Shown here: piece by piece, positions 1-7,495 of the stretch | Layout: each line of letters opens with the position of its first letter | Position numbering within the stretch: position 1 is the first letter of the stretch | DNA from: SAR86 cluster bacterium AG-313-D11 | GTDB taxonomy: Bacteria; Pseudomonadota; Gammaproteobacteria; Magnimaribacterales; D2472 | Assembly: GCA_003284215.1 (NCBI GenBank) | Contig: QBVW01000001.1 | Span: 214,127 to 278,126, forward strand | Length of the DNA stretch: 64,000 nt | Direction: 5' to 3' | Translations under genes and position numbers: made by a program | The notes under the pieces: model-generated | What the model saw: the letters and a program-made list of their open reading frames with translations, nothing else | Databases searched by the model: none | Told to the model about the DNA's origin: nothing

Positions 1-224
1 AAAGTTCAATAGCTCGCCCTATTGACGTTCAATCTCATAGAATTGGCAATATCTTTGGAATTCATAGAATTATTTTTGAAAATGCAGAGGGCATCACAAC
101 TTTTCAGCACATTGCAAACTCCAGAAATATTTTTGCAAGAGGTGCTTTGCAGGCCGCTAAGTGGATTCATTCCAAAGAAGCTGGAGAGTATAGCTTTGCC
201 GACTTCTTGAATAAAAAGCTTTAA
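1..224 (+). CDS. dapB: 4-hydroxy-tetrahydrodipicolinate reductase, C-terminal part
   Basis: This is the 3' end of a gene that starts before the window; the reading frame begins at base 3. The 73 visible residues hold the DapB C-terminal pattern: SHRIGNIFG, then a strand with FENAEGITTFQHIANSR, then IFARGALQAAKWI, ending ADFLNKKL. DapB reduces dihydrodipicolinate with NAD(P)H in lysine and diaminopimelate synthesis in the cytoplasm. The FARGAL...AAKWI helix near the C-terminus is characteristic of the family. The next gene, rpsB, begins 128 bases on behind its own leader, so this is probably the end of a separate transcription unit. Identification rests only on the C-terminal third. Confidence 0.8.
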   Translation, partial: SSIARPIDVQSHRIGNIFGIHRIIFENAEGITTFQHIANSRNIFARGALQAAKWIHSKEAGEYSFADFLNKKL

Positions 225-248
225 TCTACCCCAACTTTTCTATAGAAT
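220..248 (+). promoter_or_regulatory. possible sigma70 promoter of rpsB
   Basis: A TAGAAT -10-like box lies at 243-248 inside TATAGAAT, about 105 bases before the rpsB start. The -35 region at 220-225 (TTTAAT) is weak. A start near 255 would give a leader of about 100 bases, consistent with the structured leader described next. Inferred by eye only. Confidence 0.3.
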
Positions 249-286
249 ACACAAACTTTAAATCCCGAAGGTGCCAAAAGGATTAT

Positions 287-349
287 TGTTGGGGTGCTCG
301 TTAAAATGAGTCAACATTATGAGGTACCGGAGTATTAACCCCGGAGGAA
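287..349 (+). promoter_or_regulatory. candidate S2-binding leader of rpsB (hairpin plus pseudoknot)
   Basis: GTTG 288-291 pairs with CAAC 312-315, and GCTC 296-299 pairs with GAGT 308-311 (one G-U pair), leaving GGGT 292-295 as a bulge and an 8-base loop. GGGGT 291-295 can pair perfectly with ACCCC 338-342 (sharing G291 with the outer stem), directly before the CGGAGGA ribosome binding site at 343-349. A bulge pairing with the ribosome-binding region is a plausible translational switch. Ribosomal protein S2 is known to repress its own operon through a conserved rpsB leader in gammaproteobacteria; that this element is the same one is inference. Confidence 0.45.
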
Positions 350-352
350 ATT

Positions 353-1315
353 GTGAGTATTGTTTCTATCAAAGACCTGTTAAATGCAGGCGTTCATTTT
401 GGTCATCAGCAAAGATTTTGGAACCCTAAAATGGAATCCTTTATTTTTGATACTAGAAAAAAAATTAGCATTATTGACCTTGAGATGACTCAAGAGTGTC
501 TCAATGCGGCTGCATCGAAAGCTGAAGAGGTCTGTTCCAAAGGAAACAGAATTTTATTTGTTGGCACTAAACGCTCTGCATCTAAAACTATTAAAGAGTC
601 AGCCTCCTCTATCGGCTTACCTTATATCGATAAAAGATGGCTAGGCGGGACTTTAACTAACTGGAAGACGATACGAGGTTCAATTAGACGTCTTTTAGAT
701 ATTGAAGAGTTGCAGTCATCAGGAAGAATTAACAAACTTTCAAAAAAAGAAGCCGTAGATATCACCAAAGAATATGAAAAGTTAGATGCAAGCGTTGGAG
801 GCATAAAAGATATGAAGGGTCTTCCAGATGCATTATTTGTGGTCGACGTTGCATATGAAAAAATAGCAGTCACAGAAGCAAAGAAAATGGGTATCCCAAT
901 AATTGCCTTGGTAGATACTAACTCAAATCCAGAAGGAATAGATCACATCATTCCTGGAAATGATGATGCAATTAGATCTATTCGATTAATCACAAAAGTT
1001 ATCATTGATGCTTGTGCTAGAGGCTTGGCTTCATCTCAGGGCGGAGCTCTTAACATTCAAGCTGATGATGAGGCTCCAGCTGTAAAAGTTAAAAAGGCTT
1101 CAGTAACTTCTGGGAAAGCATTAAATCTTGTTGAAGAGGCTGAGTTAAGCGAACCTGAAGAAGATTTGCCGATTGAAAAAGATGAAGCAAACGAGGCGTC
1201 TGCAGAGGACAAAGTTGAGCAAAGCGATCAATCAACAGACGAATCTGAGGAAATATCTGCTGAAAATCTCAGCGTATCAGAGGATGCTGCCGAAGATTCT
1301 AAGGAAGAAAAATGA
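353..1315 (+). CDS. rpsB: 30S ribosomal protein S2 with long acidic C-terminal tail
   Basis: Small-subunit ribosomal protein S2. The body (residues 1 to about 230) shows the family pattern: LLNAGVHFGHQ near the start, WNPKM, RWLGGTLTNW, then PDALFVVDV and IPIIALVDTNSNP. At 320 residues it is about 80 longer than E. coli S2 (241). The extra C-terminal stretch after about residue 230 is low-complexity and rich in Glu, Asp and Ser, probably disordered. The start is GTG with a strong CGGAGGA site 4 bases upstream. It leads the rpsB-tsf-pyrH-frr operon and overlaps tsf by 4 bases. Confidence 0.97.
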   Translation: MSIVSIKDLLNAGVHFGHQQRFWNPKMESFIFDTRKKISIIDLEMTQECLNAAASKAEEVCSKGNRILFVGTKRSASKTIKESASSIGLPYIDKRWLGGTLTNWKTIRGSIRRLLDIEELQSSGRINKLSKKEAVDITKEYEKLDASVGGIKDMKGLPDALFVVDVAYEKIAVTEAKKMGIPIIALVDTNSNPEGIDHIIPGNDDAIRSIRLITKVIIDACARGLASSQGGALNIQADDEAPAVKVKKASVTSGKALNLVEEAELSEPEEDLPIEKDEANEASAEDKVEQSDQSTDESEEISAENLSVSEDAAEDSKEEK

Positions 1316-2169
1316 GCATTACCGCAAGTCAAGTCAAAGAACTAAGAGAAATGTCAGGCGTAGGCATGATGGAATGCAAAAAGGCACTAGTTGAAACAGA
1401 TGGTGATCTTCAAAAAGCTTTAGATTTTCTCAGAGCAAATAGTTCGCTTAAGGCTGAGAAAAAAGCATCTAGGGTTGCTGCGGATGGTGAGGTCAAGGTT
1501 GCCGAGAATTCTAAATATACCAGTCTTATAGAAATTAATTCAGAAACAGATTTTGCTGCAAAAGATTCTCAGTTCAAGGATTTCGCAAATGATGTAGCTG
1601 ATCATCTTGTCAGTAATTGCGTCAAGGATATTGCTGATCTAAGTTTGGTATTTGAAGACAAAAGACAATCCTTAATTCAGTCAATTGGGGAGAATATTCA
1701 ATTAAGAAGACTGGAAACACTTGAAGTTTCATCTGGTGGTTGTATTGGATCATATGTTCATTCAGACGGAAAATTGGCCGCTTTAGTTTCTATTGATTCT
1801 GATAATAAAGAGTTGGCTAAAGATTTAGCTATGCATGTATCTGCAACCAATCCGAGCTGCTTGCAAGCAGAGGATATTGATCCTGAGCTACTTGAGAGAG
1901 AAAGATCAATATTTTTAGCCCAAGCTGAGGAGTCTGGAAAAGATGCATCAATTATGGAAAAAATGGTAGAAGGCAAGGTTAAGAGATTCTTGTCTGAGGT
2001 TACTTTAGTTTCTCAAGGGTTTGTTAAAAATCCAGATCAATCAATTGAAGCATTATTAAAAGAAAACAACACATCAATTTTAGCCTTTACCCGTTTTAAA
2101 GTTGGAGAAGGTATAGAGGTTGAGGCTAAAGATTTTGCAGCAGAGGTAGCTGAACAACTTCAACAATGA
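1312..2169 (+). CDS. tsf: elongation factor Ts
   Basis: Guanine-nucleotide exchange factor that recycles EF-Tu from GDP to GTP form in translation. The N-terminal UBA-like segment reads [16 protein letters not shown], followed by the conserved [11 protein letters not shown] motif of the EF-Ts core (about residues 75-85). Its 285 residues match the usual gammaproteobacterial length. The ATG overlaps the rpsB stop (ATGA), and its own stop overlaps pyrH, so the three genes are very likely translationally coupled in the standard rpsB-tsf-pyrH order. Confidence 0.97.
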   Translation: MSITASQVKELREMSGVGMMECKKALVETDGDLQKALDFLRANSSLKAEKKASRVAADGEVKVAENSKYTSLIEINSETDFAAKDSQFKDFANDVADHLVSNCVKDIADLSLVFEDKRQSLIQSIGENIQLRRLETLEVSSGGCIGSYVHSDGKLAALVSIDSDNKELAKDLAMHVSATNPSCLQAEDIDPELLERERSIFLAQAEESGKDASIMEKMVEGKVKRFLSEVTLVSQGFVKNPDQSIEALLKENNTSILAFTRFKVGEGIEVEAKDFAAEVAEQLQQ

Positions 2170-2879
2170 CATCACTTTCCTATAAACGTCTTCTCGTAAA
2201 ATTTAGCGGAGAGGCTGTTGCTGGAGATGATGACCATGGAATAGATCCTAAAATATTAGACCAAATGGCTCAATCTGTTAAAGATTGTAAAGAGCTTGGA
2301 GCACAAATTGGAATTGTAATTGGAGGAGGGAATCTTTTTCGAGGTGAAAAATTAAGCAAAGCTGGAATGGATAGGGTTGCTGGTGATCATATGGGGATGC
2401 TGGCAACAGTCATGAATGGAATTGCTTTTAGAGACGCTTTAGAAAGAGCTGGGGTCAAGACTAGAGTGATGTCAGCCATTTCAATGGCTGGAGTTGCTGA
2501 GCACTATGACAGACGACTAGCAATTCAACTGCTATCTAATGATTTCGTTGTAATTTTCACAGCTGGAACCGGCAATCCATTTTTTACTACTGATAGTGCT
2601 GGATGTCTCAGGGCTATAGAAACGGAAGCAGACATTATGTTAAAAGCTACTAGAGTTGACGGAGTATATTCTGCTGATCCTGAAAAAGATGATAATGCTA
2701 AATTTTACCCATCACTCTCGTTTGATGAAGCAATTCAAAAAAACCTCAAAGTAATGGACGCAACTGCTCTAACTCTAGCGAGAGATCATAGTCTCCCATT
2801 GAAAGTATTTAACTTAAATCACCCAGATGCTTTAAAAAGAATTGCTTGCGGTGAGGAAATTGGAACATTAATATCATAG
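2166..2879 (+). CDS. pyrH: uridylate kinase
   Basis: UMP kinase of the bacterial amino-acid-kinase fold, making UDP from UMP in the cytoplasm. Recognised by [12 protein letters not shown] at the N-terminus, [10 protein letters not shown] (residues about 51-60), the [12 protein letters not shown] segment and [13 protein letters not shown]. Its 237 residues are close to the usual 240. It overlaps tsf by 4 bases and is 2 bases from frr, in the conserved order. Confidence 0.97.
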   Translation: MTSLSYKRLLVKFSGEAVAGDDDHGIDPKILDQMAQSVKDCKELGAQIGIVIGGGNLFRGEKLSKAGMDRVAGDHMGMLATVMNGIAFRDALERAGVKTRVMSAISMAGVAEHYDRRLAIQLLSNDFVVIFTAGTGNPFFTTDSAGCLRAIETEADIMLKATRVDGVYSADPEKDDNAKFYPSLSFDEAIQKNLKVMDATALTLARDHSLPLKVFNLNHPDALKRIACGEEIGTLIS

Positions 2880-2881
2880 TT

Positions 2882-3436
2882 ATGAACGAAATTATTGATC
2901 AAATCAAACCTAAGATGCAGAAAGCCATTGATTCACTAGCACATGAATTTAACAAAATTAGAACTGGCAGAGCCAATCCAAGCATTCTTGATTCAGTGAA
3001 GATTGATTATTACGGAAATCCAACTCCCATCAATCAAGCGGCAAATATTTCTGTGGAGGAAGGAAGAACTTTGGCTATTTCTCCTTGGGATAAATCTCTG
3101 ATTGGAGAGATAGAAAAAGCAATTATGGCATCTGATTTAGGTTTAAATCCCAGTACAAGTGGTGATTTAATTAGACTGACAATGCCTGCTTTAACAGAAG
3201 AGACCCGTCAAGAGTACATCAAACAAGCAAGAAACGAAGCTGAAAATTCTAGAATTTCTATAAGAAATACTCGAAGAGATGCAAACAATACTTCAAAAGA
3301 TCAACAAAAAGCTGGAGATTTTTCTGAGGATGATCTCAAGCGTATCGAAGATTTAGTGCAAAAAGAAACTGATTATTTTATTGGCCTTGTTGACGCAGAG
3401 CTTAAACAAAAAGAAGAAGATTTAATAGAAATTTAG
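2882..3436 (+). CDS. frr: ribosome recycling factor
   Basis: Works with EF-G to split post-termination ribosomes. The 184-residue length and sequence fit: the N-terminal helix has FNKIRTGRANPSILD, the middle has the ISPWDKSLIGEIEKAI segment, and the C-terminal helices include RNTRRDANN. It follows pyrH by 2 bases. Confidence 0.97.
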   Translation: MNEIIDQIKPKMQKAIDSLAHEFNKIRTGRANPSILDSVKIDYYGNPTPINQAANISVEEGRTLAISPWDKSLIGEIEKAIMASDLGLNPSTSGDLIRLTMPALTEETRQEYIKQARNEAENSRISIRNTRRDANNTSKDQQKAGDFSEDDLKRIEDLVQKETDYFIGLVDAELKQKEEDLIEI

Positions 3437-3456
3437 TCATTTCGTATCCAGCCAGA

Positions 3457-4188
3457 ATGGCAGAAAATAAGCAATCAACACTTAACCTCTCAGGGATTAA
3501 TGCTGCAATTATCATGGATGGTAATGGAAGATGGGCTAAAAAGAATGCTTTGAATGTTACTTCAGGACATGAAAAAGGTGTTGATGTGGTTAGACAAATC
3601 GTTGAGTCTGCAGCAAAAGCTCAGATAGAGTCTCTCAGTTTATATGCCTTTAGTACTGAAAATTGGTCACGTCCTAAAAAAGAAATTCTTGGGATTAAAA
3701 AACTCATTATTAGCGCCATAGATTCTCAAGTTCCAGAATTGATTGATCAGAAGGTAAGATTAAATTTTTTTGGAGACTACGCTTCTTTTGGAGATGAAGT
3801 TGTTAGCGCAATCGGTCAAGCTGAAAGTGCTACTGCATTTGAAGATTCAAGACTTAAATTAAATATTGCTCTTGGTTATGGAGGTCGTGCAGATATAATT
3901 GAAGCAACAAAACTAATATCAAATGATATCAAGTTAGAAAAGCTCTCTGCAGAAGATGTTTCTAATGAGACTTTTTTCAAATACTTAAAAGCACCTATCA
4001 ATGAGTTAGATTTATTGATTAGAACTGGTGGAGATCACCGAATAAGTAACTTCTTGTTATACCATCTGGCCTATACTGAGATTCAATTTACAAATACACT
4101 TTGGCCAGATTTTACGGAAGAGGAATTTGTAAAGTGTTTAGAAGCATTTTCAAATACGGAGAGACGTTTTGGCAAACGAACTGATTAA
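3457..4188 (+). CDS. uppS: undecaprenyl diphosphate synthase
   Basis: Cis-prenyltransferase that extends farnesyl diphosphate to C55 undecaprenyl diphosphate, the carrier for peptidoglycan and O-antigen. IIMDGNGRWAKK near residue 20 holds the catalytic Asp and diphosphate-binding residues; SLYAFSTENWSRP and LIRTGGDHRISNFLLY are the other family motifs. 243 residues, normal length. It follows frr by 20 bases, and its last 20 bases overlap cdsA. Confidence 0.96.
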   Translation: MAENKQSTLNLSGINAAIIMDGNGRWAKKNALNVTSGHEKGVDVVRQIVESAAKAQIESLSLYAFSTENWSRPKKEILGIKKLIISAIDSQVPELIDQKVRLNFFGDYASFGDEVVSAIGQAESATAFEDSRLKLNIALGYGGRADIIEATKLISNDIKLEKLSAEDVSNETFFKYLKAPINELDLLIRTGGDHRISNFLLYHLAYTEIQFTNTLWPDFTEEEFVKCLEAFSNTERRFGKRTD

Positions 4189-4981
4189 AAATATTCTTCA
4201 AAGATTACCCGCTGCATTAACTTTAGTCATCTGTATATTTGGAGTTCTGTATTTGCAAAATATTTTTCTTATTTTGGGCCTTTTAGTAGCTACTGGATTT
4301 CTGTTAATCAAAGAATGGCTGTTGCTATCTGAGACAAAAATAGATTTAAAACAAATCATATTTTTTATAATCCTCGTTCTATTTTCTATTGTTTATACAA
4401 AAGACTTTTTAGATATATTTCTATTTATAATCACCAGTTTTTGGTTGATATATAGTTTTTGTTTGGTATTCAAAAAAAGTTCATCTCTTTTAAGTTTTGA
4501 TAATAACTATTTGGGATTTTTCTTAGTGCTTGGCTTTGTGTATGGCCTAATATATTTAATAGTATTTTTAGAATTTGATAATATAAATAAATTCTTTGTA
4601 TTATTTGTAATCTTATTTAATACCGTATTAGCTGATGTTGGTGCTTATTTAGTCGGCAGCAGCATTGGTAAAACTCCACTATTTCCAGAAATCAGTCCAA
4701 ATAAAACTATTGAAGGTTTGTTGGGTGGAGTTGGATTTGTTGTAATTTTTTTATCAATAATTTACTTTTATAATCTCATTTCATTTAATTTGGCATTAGC
4801 TTCATTAATCAGTTTGCCTTTTGCATTTATCGGCGATTATTTTGAAAGTCACCTTAAAAGAGACAAGTCGATTAAAGACAGTGGGTCATTAATTCCTGGA
4901 CATGGCGGTATTTGGGATCGCTTAGATTCACATATTGCCGTCGTACCAATTTTTATTCTATTAACTAAGTTAATGTCATGA
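4169..4981 (+). CDS. cdsA: phosphatidate cytidylyltransferase
   Basis: Integral membrane enzyme making CDP-diacylglycerol from phosphatidate and CTP, the branch point of phospholipid synthesis. Several hydrophobic helices span most of its 270 residues, and the C-terminal signature reads IKDSGSLIPGHGGIWDRLDS. The predicted start is TTG inside the uppS gene (20-base overlap), an arrangement that suggests coupled translation. Its stop overlaps the dxr start (ATGA). The N-terminal third diverges from E. coli CdsA, but the signature is decisive. Confidence 0.93.
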   Translation: MANELIKNILQRLPAALTLVICIFGVLYLQNIFLILGLLVATGFLLIKEWLLLSETKIDLKQIIFFIILVLFSIVYTKDFLDIFLFIITSFWLIYSFCLVFKKSSSLLSFDNNYLGFFLVLGFVYGLIYLIVFLEFDNINKFFVLFVILFNTVLADVGAYLVGSSIGKTPLFPEISPNKTIEGLLGGVGFVVIFLSIIYFYNLISFNLALASLISLPFAFIGDYFESHLKRDKSIKDSGSLIPGHGGIWDRLDSHIAVVPIFILLTKLMS

Positions 4982-6129
4982 AGAATATTGTTTTATTGGG
5001 AGCGACGGGCAGTATTGGAGATAGCTGCCTAAATGTTATTAGACAAAATAAAAAACATTTTCATTTATTTGGTATTGGACTGGGGGGCAATCTGGATAAA
5101 GCTCAACAAATAGCAAAAGAGTTTTGTCCAGAGCATATTTTCGTAGCTGAATCTCGTATCAATCAATCACATGATTTGCTTCAATCACATTCAAGCATTC
5201 TGAGCACTGAAGATGAATTACAATCACTGATTCAAGATCCAAGCGTTGATATTGTAATTTCAGCAATCTCAGGGTTTGCTGGTTTAAAGGCAAGTTACTT
5301 TGCTGTAGATGCAGGAAAAACTATTCTTATTGCAAACAAAGAAAGTATTGTTGCCGCTGGTGATATTTTAATGCCGCTTGCTGAATCGAAAAACTCAGAA
5401 ATTATTCCTGTTGATAGCGAGCATAATGCTATCCATCAATGTTTTCCCCGACCAAGAGACCTAAAAGAAATTTCTAAGATTATGATCACTGCATCAGGTG
5501 GACCTTTTAGAGAAAAAACTTTTCAAGATTTAAATTCAGTAACATTGTCAGATGCTTTAAATCATCCTACCTGGAATATGGGTCCCAAGATTACAATTGA
5601 TTCAGCTACTTTAGCTAATAAATGTTTAGAATTAATTGAAGCTCATTATCTTTTCCAGATTCCTGAATCCCAAATCGAAATTGTAGTTCATCCTCAAAGT
5701 ATTATTCATTCTATGGTTACATTTATTGATGGGTCCACAATAGCTCAGATGAGCAATCCCAACATGGAAGTGCCCATTGCAAATGCATTAGGTTTGGATC
5801 ATAGACTACCTATTAATTTTGAAGCAATCAATTTTCCTGGATTGAATTTATCATTTGAGCCCATCTCAGAAGGAAGAGAAGTAATTTTTGATATGGCTAG
5901 AGAAGTCTGCAATAAGAAAGGAAATTTAGGAGTTATTTTCAATGCTTCAAATGAGATTGCTGTAGATGCTTTCATAGGTTCGAAAATTAATTTTGTTGAT
6001 ATATACCAAGTTATCCAAAGAACTTTTGATCACTTTTCATGTTCTAAGGTAAGCACACTAGACGATATATTCGAATATGATAAACAAGCACGCATTCAAG
6101 CAGAGAAGGTGATAAAATCCTTAAACTAA
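4978..6129 (+). CDS. dxr: 1-deoxy-D-xylulose 5-phosphate reductoisomerase
   Basis: Second step of the MEP isoprenoid pathway, converting DXP to MEP with NADPH. The N-terminal nucleotide-binding loop is LLGATGSIGDSCL; ANKESIVAAG and PVDSEHNAI carry the metal- and substrate-binding residues; GPKITIDSATLANKCLE follows. 383 residues, slightly shorter than E. coli (398). It sits between cdsA and rseP as in many gammaproteobacteria and feeds precursor to the upstream uppS step. Confidence 0.97.
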   Translation: MKNIVLLGATGSIGDSCLNVIRQNKKHFHLFGIGLGGNLDKAQQIAKEFCPEHIFVAESRINQSHDLLQSHSSILSTEDELQSLIQDPSVDIVISAISGFAGLKASYFAVDAGKTILIANKESIVAAGDILMPLAESKNSEIIPVDSEHNAIHQCFPRPRDLKEISKIMITASGGPFREKTFQDLNSVTLSDALNHPTWNMGPKITIDSATLANKCLELIEAHYLFQIPESQIEIVVHPQSIIHSMVTFIDGSTIAQMSNPNMEVPIANALGLDHRLPINFEAINFPGLNLSFEPISEGREVIFDMAREVCNKKGNLGVIFNASNEIAVDAFIGSKINFVDIYQVIQRTFDHFSCSKVSTLDDIFEYDKQARIQAEKVIKSLN

Positions 6130-6142
6130 ATTTTTCAATTAT

Positions 6143-7486
6143 ATGATTTATCTTCTTTCAGCAATAGTATTACTAGGCATTCTCATTGCCATACACGAAT
6201 TTGGGCATTTTATTGTTGGAAGGATGTGTAATATCCACATCTATCGCTTCTCAATAGGCATGGGCCCGGTTATCTATAAAAAACTTGATAAGCATGGCAC
6301 TGAATTTGCTCTATCTGCTCTCCCTTTGGGCGGATATGTAGCTTTTCATACTGAAAAAGCTATTGAACAGGAATTAGACTTGCTGCAACCTTTAACTCCC
6401 GAACAGAATGCAAGCACTTTTGAAAGTAGGCCAAAATGGCAAAGAGCGCTTGTAATGCTAGCTGGCCCTGTTGCCAACTTTTTACTTGCCATCGGTATTC
6501 TTTCAACAATTTTTGCAAGTTCAGTTGAGCGTCAGTTCATTCCAGAGGTTACTACTATTTCATCTTCTTATTTCCAGGAGAACTCATCTCTAAAGGGTGG
6601 GGATGTTTTAATTGCTATAAATAATAAAAGGGTGTCTAGTCTTCAGGATATTAGGCTAGAACTTTTATCATTGTCTGGAAAAACTGGGACGATTGATTTT
6701 ATTTTTTTAAGTAGTCTTAATAGATCTGAATATACGGTGTCTCTTCCAGTAACCGATTATCTCTCCAACCAAGATGAGCAAAATGAGCCTGAAAATTTTA
6801 TGGGCTTCAATTTATCTATGAAGTTACAACCTACAATAGGCGCAATTGCAAAAGATTCTTTAGCGCGTGTTAATGGACTAAAAGTTAATGATCGGATACT
6901 TGAAGTAAATAATCAGTTGATTAATTCATTTGAGGATGTACAGATCTTCTTAAGAGACTATCAAGGAACAGATATTAACCTTAAGGTAGAAAGAGAGAGC
7001 AAGACCGTTTTTTTGAATATTCCTTTAGGAGTAAGAAAAAACCCTGATGGTCTAGAAGAAAAATATATAGGAGTGATGCCTGGCTTAAAAAGATCTATTT
7101 TTGAATCTTTTTATAAAGGGGCATATGAAACATATAACTTAAGCCTCAAAACATTAATGTTTGTTGGCAAAATGATAACGCGAGATTTAGGCACTCAAAA
7201 TCTTAGCGGTCCGATTGGAATAGTAAAAATGGCTGGAGACACAGCGAACGCAGGATTGCTCCCATTTTTATATTTAATGGCCTTGTTAAGCATAAGCTTA
7301 GGCGTATTGAATCTTCTTCCCATACCAGTTCTGGATGGCGGCCAATTAGTCATGCTTGGTATTGAGGCTGTCAGAGGGTCGCCAATGTCAGAAAAAATGG
7401 AAAATCTATTCTTTATGTCTGGTTGGGTTGCTGTTGGATCTTTGATGATTTTTGCAATTTATAACGACATCTCTAAATTTTTATAA
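6143..7486 (+). CDS. rseP: RIP zinc metalloprotease RseP
   Basis: Inner-membrane site-2 protease that cleaves anti-sigma factors and signal-peptide remnants within the membrane. The zinc motif AIHEFGHF (HExxH) lies in the first transmembrane helix, the C-terminal LDGG motif (PVLDGGQLV) is present, and there are two periplasmic PDZ domains between them (roughly residues 120-320). 447 residues fits the family. It immediately precedes bamA, the usual context. No anti-sigma factor gene is in the window. Confidence 0.95.
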   Translation: MIYLLSAIVLLGILIAIHEFGHFIVGRMCNIHIYRFSIGMGPVIYKKLDKHGTEFALSALPLGGYVAFHTEKAIEQELDLLQPLTPEQNASTFESRPKWQRALVMLAGPVANFLLAIGILSTIFASSVERQFIPEVTTISSSYFQENSSLKGGDVLIAINNKRVSSLQDIRLELLSLSGKTGTIDFIFLSSLNRSEYTVSLPVTDYLSNQDEQNEPENFMGFNLSMKLQPTIGAIAKDSLARVNGLKVNDRILEVNNQLINSFEDVQIFLRDYQGTDINLKVERESKTVFLNIPLGVRKNPDGLEEKYIGVMPGLKRSIFESFYKGAYETYNLSLKTLMFVGKMITRDLGTQNLSGPIGIVKMAGDTANAGLLPFLYLMALLSISLGVLNLLPIPVLDGGQLVMLGIEAVRGSPMSEKMENLFFMSGWVAVGSLMIFAIYNDISKFL

Positions 7487-7495
7487 TTTATAAAT

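Noticed and set aside
622-873. Open frame on the minus strand inside rpsB, and many similar frames inside other genes
   Set aside because: These overlap strongly conserved genes, have no ribosome binding site and no recognisable domains. They are shadows of the real coding strand.
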